A stretch of 64,000 nucleotides of DNA, taken from NCBI RefSeq assembly GCF_902859595.1, contig NZ_CADIJQ010000003.1:248001-312000 (forward strand). The letters are read 5' to 3'. The position numbers and the translations under genes are program-made. Numbering within the stretch: the stretch's first letter is position 1; every line of letters starts with the position of its first letter. This document shows positions 59,672-64,000 of this stretch, piece after piece. The notes beneath the pieces were generated by a model. It ran no database searches and was not told the origin of the DNA. It was given only the letters and a program-made list of their open reading frames with translations. Origin of the DNA: Achromobacter kerstersii. GTDB lineage: Bacteria > Pseudomonadota > Gammaproteobacteria > Burkholderiales > Burkholderiaceae_B.

Positions 59672-61342
59672 TCAGGCCGTTCTCCGCGCCTGACGCGCCA
59701 CGTCACCCAGCCGCTTGATCAAGGCAGGAAAGCGGTCGGCGCTGGTGTTGCCATAGCCGATCACCACGCCGTTATCTTCGGGCCGTGGCTTCACCGCGAA
59801 CGACGACAGCGAGCTGGGGTTCATGCCGAGCTTGCGCGCGTCGTCCACAATGCGCTGATCGGGAAATTCAGGCGGCAAACGCACGGTCAGATGCAGCCCG
59901 CTATGGCCGCCCAATACCTCGTGGTCTACGCCCAAGTGCGCCGCCAATGCGTCGCGCAGCGCCGTCTGGCGCTGGCGGTACAAACGGCGCATGCGGCCCA
60001 GGTGGCGTGAGAACTGCCCGTTCTCGATGAAGGCGGCCATCGTCAGCTGCTCCAGCCGATGGCCGCCGCGCAGCATCTCGATGATGGACGGCATCGCGGG
60101 CTTGGCGATGGCTTCGGGCAGCACCAGAAAGCCCAGTCGCAGAGCGGGGAACATCGTCTTGCTGAAGGTGCCCACGTACAGCACGGGCGCGTCCGGCAGC
60201 AGGCCCTGCATGGCCGCGATGGGTTCGCCTTGATGGCGGAATTCGCTGTCGTAATCGTCTTCGATAATCCACGCGCCCGCCTGCCGCGCACGTTCCAGCA
60301 ATTCCAGCCGGCGCGCCACCGACAGCACCGCGCCCGTCGGATATTGATGCGTGGGCGTGGTCTGGATCAGGCGCGGCGGGTTCGACAGCCACGCGTCAGC
60401 CGGGATGGCAATGCCGTCGGCATCCACCCGCATGGCCACCACGTTCAGGTCGCCGGCATTGAAGGCGGACTTGGCGCCCCGATAGCCGGGTTCTTCGAGC
60501 CAGGCCGTGTCGCCCGGGTTGGTCAGCAACTGCACGCAGAGCGCCAGCGCCCCTTGCGCGCCTTCGGTGATGATGATGCGCGAGGCATCGCAATGCACGC
60601 CGCGCGACACGCGCAGGTATTGGGCGATGGCTTCGCGCAAGGCGGGTTCGCCGATGGGATGGCCGTAGCCCAAGGTGGCTGCGGGCGCGGCTTGCAGGGC
60701 GCGGTCTTGCGCGCGGCGCCACGCGTTGATGGGGAACTGGGTCAGCGCGGGCGTGCCGGGCGTCATCGGCAAGGAACTGTCGACGGGTGAACGCGTGGAG
60801 ACGATGCGGGATAGCCGCGTGGCCGTAGCCAGTGCGTTCGCGGCTGCCGGCGATGAGGAGTCGGGCGCGCGGGCGGCGCGGGCGGCACGGCCCGCGGGTT
60901 CGAGGGCGGCGGACGACGCGGCGGTCGTCACCGCGGCGGTCGATACCGAGGGGGTGGACAACGCGGCGGTGGACAACGCGGCGGTCGACACCGCGCCGGT
61001 CGTCACCGCTGCGGCCGACAAGGGCGCGGCCGACAACGCCGCAACCCGTGTTCCTTGCCGGTCGGCGATGACGTAGCCTTCGGCCGTCAACTGCTCGTAG
61101 GCAATCAGCACGGTGTTGCGGGAAATCTCCAGGTCTTCGGATAGCGCGCGGGACGAGGGCAGCTTGCCGCCCGCAGGCAATTGGCCGGCCAGGATGGCCT
61201 GCTTGAGCCGCTGGATCAACTGGCGCTGGCGTGGCGGCGCGCCGGGGCCGCGCTGCAATGGGCTGGAAAGCAGGGGGCTGGACCGCAGTGGGCTCGCAAG
61301 CGCAGCAGGGTCGGCAGGATGGCCCGGGGGTGAGGGTGTCAT
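59672..61342 (-). CDS. MocR/PdxR-type GntR regulator with aminotransferase-like domain
   Basis: A 556-residue regulator. Residues ~35-105 are a GntR winged helix (GKLPSSRALSEDLEISRNTVLIAYEQL). Residues ~195-550 are a PLP-binding fold-type I domain: IIEDDYDSEFR has the pyridine-binding Asp, and VGTFSKTMFPALR the Schiff-base Lys. The linker (~105-160) is a Ser/Thr/Ala repeat (AALSTAALSTPSVSTAAVTT). Likely controls the divergent GNAT-transporter pair or the LysE gene. Start ATG 61342. Confidence 0.88.
   Translation of the reverse strand: MTPSPPGHPADPAALASPLRSSPLLSSPLQRGPGAPPRQRQLIQRLKQAILAGQLPAGGKLPSSRALSEDLEISRNTVLIAYEQLTAEGYVIADRQGTRVAALSAAPLSAAAVTTGAVSTAALSTAALSTPSVSTAAVTTAASSAALEPAGRAARAARAPDSSSPAAANALATATRLSRIVSTRSPVDSSLPMTPGTPALTQFPINAWRRAQDRALQAAPAATLGYGHPIGEPALREAIAQYLRVSRGVHCDASRIIITEGAQGALALCVQLLTNPGDTAWLEEPGYRGAKSAFNAGDLNVVAMRVDADGIAIPADAWLSNPPRLIQTTPTHQYPTGAVLSVARRLELLERARQAGAWIIEDDYDSEFRHQGEPIAAMQGLLPDAPVLYVGTFSKTMFPALRLGFLVLPEAIAKPAMPSIIEMLRGGHRLEQLTMAAFIENGQFSRHLGRMRRLYRQRQTALRDALAAHLGVDHEVLGGHSGLHLTVRLPPEFPDQRIVDDARKLGMNPSSLSSFAVKPRPEDNGVVIGYGNTSADRFPALIKRLGDVARQARRTA
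60915..61050. repeat. Repeat-coded linker in the MocR gene
   Basis: Imperfect 12- to 15-base units with the core GCGGCGGTCGACACC code for a low-complexity Ser/Thr/Ala/Val linker between the winged helix and PLP domain. The unit length keeps the frame. Linker length in MocR proteins varies, so the tract may be tolerated. Confidence 0.7.
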
Positions 61343-61362
61343 GGCCCTATTAAATTCAGTCG

Positions 61363-61388
61363 TCGTGGTGCTTTTTATGATGCCACGA
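61363..61388. promoter_or_regulatory. Inverted repeat in the MocR/GNAT divergent promoter
   Basis: TCGTGG and CCACGA flank a 14-base, T-rich spacer (CTTTTTATGAT) that could hold a -10 element. The position between the starts at 61342 and 61466 suits autoregulation by the MocR protein. Six-base arms make this a weak call. Confidence 0.35.
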
Positions 61389-61465
61389 TTCCGATATCGT
61401 GAGGCCATGCGTGTTGCGTCCGCCACGGCCGGCGGCGCGCGCTAACCAGGATGAGGCTCCGTCGC

Positions 61466-62194
61466 ATGCAACCCCGCGTCAATGCATTTCAACAACCGAT
61501 TGGCCCCGATGTACCCGGCTGGACCCCGCGCGCGCGTCCGCCGCTGACCCCCGCCGTGGGCCGGTATTGCCGGCTGGAACCCTTGTCCGCCGAGCGCCAC
61601 GCGGCTGACTTGTACCAAGCGTTCAGCCAGGCGCCGGACGATAGCGACTGGACTTACATGGGCGTCGGCCCCTTTGCCGACGAGGCCGCGTACCGCGCGT
61701 TCGCCGAGTCCGCTCAAGCGGGCAACGACCCGCTGCACCACGCCATCATCGATCTGGAAACCGGGCGCGCCATTGGCACGCTGGCGCTGATGCGCATTGA
61801 CCCGGCCAACGGTGTCATCGAAGTCGGCTTCGTGTCATTTTCGCGCCAGCTCAAGCGCACCCGCATCGCCACCGAAGCGCAATTTTTGCTGATGCAGCGC
61901 GCGTTCGATGAACTGGGCTACCGCCGCTACGAATGGAAATGCGACAGCCTGAACGCGCCGTCGCGCAAGGCGGCGGCACGGCTGGGCTTTCAGTTTGAAG
62001 GTGTGTTCCGCCAAGCCACGGTCTACAAGGGCCGCAGCCGCGACACGGCGTGGTTTTCGATCATCGACACCGAATGGCCCGCGCTGCGCGCCGCCTACCA
62101 ACGCTGGCTGAGCCCCGAGAATTTCGATGCCGAAGGCAATCAGCGCGTGGGTCTGGCTGAACTGGCCGCCCAGGAAAAGGCCGCGTGCGCCTGA
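61466..62194 (+). CDS. GNAT-family N-acetyltransferase (RimJ/RimL-like)
   Basis: A 242-residue acetyltransferase. VIEVGFVSFSRQLKRTRIATEAQFLLMQRAFDELGYRRYEWKCDSLNAPSRKAAARLGFQFEG contains the acetyl-CoA loop and the C-terminal strand of the RimJ/RimL type. It probably modifies an amino group on a protein or small molecule. ATG 61466 has GAGG nine bases before; ATG 61451 is possible. It overlaps the following DMT gene by 10 bases. Confidence 0.88.
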   Translation: MQPRVNAFQQPIGPDVPGWTPRARPPLTPAVGRYCRLEPLSAERHAADLYQAFSQAPDDSDWTYMGVGPFADEAAYRAFAESAQAGNDPLHHAIIDLETGRAIGTLALMRIDPANGVIEVGFVSFSRQLKRTRIATEAQFLLMQRAFDELGYRRYEWKCDSLNAPSRKAAARLGFQFEGVFRQATVYKGRSRDTAWFSIIDTEWPALRAAYQRWLSPENFDAEGNQRVGLAELAAQEKAACA

Positions 62195-63075
62195 TCCCGG
62201 TTGCGCTCGCCCTGTTCTGGGGGCTGAACTGGCCGGCGGTGAAGATCATCCTGTCGATCTTCCCGCCGTTTACGTTGCGGCTGCTGGGCCTGGGCAGTGG
62301 CGCCGTGCTGCTGTTGTTGCTGGCGGGCGCGAAGCGGGTGGCCTTGTTGCCACCCCGCGCGTCGTGGCCCGGCATCATCGTGGGCGGCGTGCTTGCCGTG
62401 GCGGTGTTCAACCTGGCGGTGGCCTGGGCGCAGCTCAGCACCAGCACGTCGCGCGCGGCGGTGCTGACGTTCACCATGCCCATGATGTCGGCGCTGCTGG
62501 CCTGGGCCGTGCTGGGCGAACGCCTGGACCGGCGGCGCGCGCTGGCGTTGCTGCTGGGCGCGATGGGCGTGGCGATTCTGGCGTGGCCGGTGTTGCAGGC
62601 GGTCTTCGGTGAACATGACCCGGCAGCCGCCAAGGGGCTGGTGTTTCCGCTGGTGGCGGCATTTGGCTGGGCGGCTGGCACCGTCTATCTGAAGCGCTGG
62701 CCGGTGGCGGGCAACCGCATCGTCATCACGGCATGGCAATTGGTTGTGGGCGCCACCTGCGCGCTTGCGGGCATGCTGATCGCGGGCGAATCGTTTCCCA
62801 CGCAGGGCTGGAATGGACGGGTCGTGGCGGCGCTGGCGTTCCACATCATCTTGGGAACGGCGGTGGCGTATTGGCTGTGGTTCGTGCTGAGCGAACGCGT
62901 CAGCGCGACGGTTGCCGCGTTGACGACGCTGATGGTGCCCGTGGTGGGCGTGCTGGGCGCGATGGCCTTGGTTGGCGACCGGCCCGGCGCAGCGGATTGG
63001 TGGGGATTTGCGCTGGTGTTGGCCGGCGCGGCGTTGATTGTGTTGAACCTTGGGGCGGTGCAAAAACGCGCCTGA
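62185..63075 (+). CDS. EamA/DMT-family transporter
   Basis: Ten-helix transporter of 296 residues in two EamA repeats: ALALFWGLNWPAVKIILS opens the first with the W-x-x-N motif, and VAAFGWAAGTVYLKRWPV opens the second. The start is GTG 62185, inside the GNAT gene end and preceded by AGGAAAAGG. Coupled expression suggests that the acetyltransferase and exporter handle related compounds. A repeat follows its stop. Confidence 0.86.
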   Translation: MRLIPVALALFWGLNWPAVKIILSIFPPFTLRLLGLGSGAVLLLLLAGAKRVALLPPRASWPGIIVGGVLAVAVFNLAVAWAQLSTSTSRAAVLTFTMPMMSALLAWAVLGERLDRRRALALLLGAMGVAILAWPVLQAVFGEHDPAAAKGLVFPLVAAFGWAAGTVYLKRWPVAGNRIVITAWQLVVGATCALAGMLIAGESFPTQGWNGRVVAALAFHIILGTAVAYWLWFVLSERVSATVAALTTLMVPVVGVLGAMALVGDRPGAADWWGFALVLAGAALIVLNLGAVQKRA

Positions 63076-63200
63076 GGTGGGTTTGACCCGGGTCCGCTGC
63101 GGGCCTGACGCGGCGGTTGCCTCTGGCCTGAAGCGGCGGTTGCCTCGGGTCTGAAGCGGGCCTGCCTCGGGTCTGAAGGGGATGTCCCTCGGGCCTGAAG
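63071..63200. repeat. 21-23-base tandem repeat after a DMT gene stop codon
   Basis: Units with CTGAAGCGGCGGTTGCCTC recur with TGA at 63106, 63129, 63152, 63173 and 63196 (spacing 23, 23, 21, 23). The gene's own end (CGCCTGAGG) resembles the unit. The last copy is folded into the hairpin at 63185-63213. Confidence 0.75.
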
Positions 63201-63213
63201 CAAGCCCGAGGGA
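63185..63213. terminator. Hairpin between convergent transporter genes
   Basis: TCCCTCGGGC and GCCCGAGGGA form a perfect 10-bp stem around nine bases. It lies midway between the convergent genes ending at 63075 and 63222 and could end both transcripts. There is no T tract, so intrinsic termination would be weak. Confidence 0.5.
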
Positions 63214-63221
63214 TATCCACT

Positions 63222-64000
63222 TCACCGCCTGCGCAGCTTCTCGCGCAGCAAGCCCGCGCCGCTGACCAGTGTGATCCCCGCCAGCACCATGACCGCGCCC
63301 AGCACGAAATGGCGGTCCAGCGGTTCGTCCAGAATCAGCACGCCAAAGCTCACGCCAAACAACGGTGTCATGAACGACAGGATCGACAGGCGCGACGCCA
63401 GATACCGGCGCAGCAGCCAGAACCACGCCAGATAGCTCGACAGCGCCACTACCACCGACTGAAACGCCACGCTGAGCACGGCGGCCTGCGTGTAGCGGAT
63501 GCCGTGCTGGCCCGTGAAGGCCGCGTAGGCCAGCAGGACGACCGAGGCCACGGCCATTTGATAGAACAAGGTCTTCGACGGCGCGGCTTCCGACAGCGAG
63601 GTCTTGCGGATGGCGACCGTGGTTGCGCCCCACAGTAAACCCGCCGCCAAGCCCATCGCGTCGCCCAGCAGCATGTTGATGCCGCCCGCCACAGTGCCGC
63701 CCGCCGCATCACTGCCTCCGCCCAGGAACGCCACCCCAATCCCTCCGAACGCCACGGCCACGCCCAGCCATTGCAACGGCTGCATGCGCTCTTCGGGCAG
63801 CAGCCAATGCAGCCCCAGCGCGGCGAAGATGGGCGCGGTGTACAAGAACACCGACATATGCGAGGCCGTCGTGTACAGCAACCCCTGCGCCACAAACAGG
63901 AATTCGCCCGCGAACAGCAGGCCCACGATCAGGCCGGGCAGGGCAGTGCCGTCGCGGAACGCGCGTCCGCCTTCCGCGCGGCCCACCACCACCGCCAGCA
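63222..64000 (-). CDS. EamA/DMT-family transporter, C-terminal part (gene runs off the right edge)
   Basis: At least 258 residues. It has the paired EamA layout: GLIVGLLFAGEFLFVAQGLLYTTASHMSVFLYTAPIFAALGLH in the first repeat, then MGLAAGLLWGATTVAIRKTSL and FMTPLFGVSFGVLILDEPL in the second. The frame stays open to the right edge, so the N-terminus is missing. A basic tail LLREKLRRR ends the protein. Substrate unknown. Confidence 0.85.
   Translation of the reverse strand, partial: LAVVVGRAEGGRAFRDGTALPGLIVGLLFAGEFLFVAQGLLYTTASHMSVFLYTAPIFAALGLHWLLPEERMQPLQWLGVAVAFGGIGVAFLGGGSDAAGGTVAGGINMLLGDAMGLAAGLLWGATTVAIRKTSLSEAAPSKTLFYQMAVASVVLLAYAAFTGQHGIRYTQAAVLSVAFQSVVVALSSYLAWFWLLRRYLASRLSILSFMTPLFGVSFGVLILDEPLDRHFVLGAVMVLAGITLVSGAGLLREKLRRR

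Overview
The window reads as chromosome of a high-GC beta-proteobacterium of the Alcaligenaceae, most like Achromobacter or Bordetella. This is inferred from gene content and base use: AraC/LysR/MarR regulators beside MFS and DMT transporters, an NsrR-flavohaemoglobin pair, a homodimeric 2-oxo-acid dehydrogenase E1 and tightly overlapped operons. I saw no rRNA or tRNA gene, insertion sequence, integrase, origin or CRISPR array.

Layout. 1-9.8 kb holds housekeeping and stress genes: the start of penicillin-binding protein 1A, an AraC regulator divergent from a fosmidomycin-resistance-type exporter, a membrane diguanylate cyclase, an S9 peptidase, a small lipoprotein, a hotdog thioesterase, DNA polymerase IV and a YqeY protein. 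9.87-25.1 kb is one minus-strand operon of 17 genes joined by ATGA/TGATG overlaps. It is an aryl polyene (xanthomonadin/flexirubin-like pigment) cluster: two ACPs, a ligase fused to a dehydratase, ketosynthases, chain-length partner, ketoreductase, second dehydratase, thioesterase, three transferases, LolA-like carrier, MMPL exporter, lipoprotein and FAD enzyme. The phosphopantetheinyl transferase that would activate the ACPs is divergent at 25.2 kb. 25.9-27.8 kb is hmp-nsrR with a clear NsrR box. 27.9-39.3 kb holds dadA, a DMT exporter, proline dehydrogenase with an AraC regulator, a flavin reductase, three LysR regulators, an MFS exporter, a glutathione S-transferase and a PNPOx-like protein. 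39.2-41.7 kb is a visibly less GC-rich toxin/immunity-like pair (VRR-NUC-like nuclease plus DUF3396-like partner), probably acquired. 41.7-52.3 kb holds HxlR-MFS, a DsrE-like protein, an SsuABC-type importer, an acyl-CoA ligase/dehydrogenase pair, a Crp-family regulator, an Asp/Glu racemase family protein and a MarR regulator. 52.5-64 kb holds an AceE/MdeB-like E1 under a striking MarR-type palindrome, two LysE exporters, glutathione reductase, a DUF72 protein, a MocR regulator with GNAT and DMT genes, and a second DMT gene cut by the right edge.

The most unusual signal is a class of short tandem repeats placed directly after stop codons. In the best cases (after gor and after the small membrane gene at 59.2 kb) the first repeat unit contains the gene's own stop codon. 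Related arrays follow dinB, the GST gene, hmp and the DMT gene at 62.2 kb. Other short repeats expand inside coding linkers (DUF3261 lipoprotein, ApeH, proline dehydrogenase, MocR protein). The two patterns together suggest frequent local slippage duplication in this genome.
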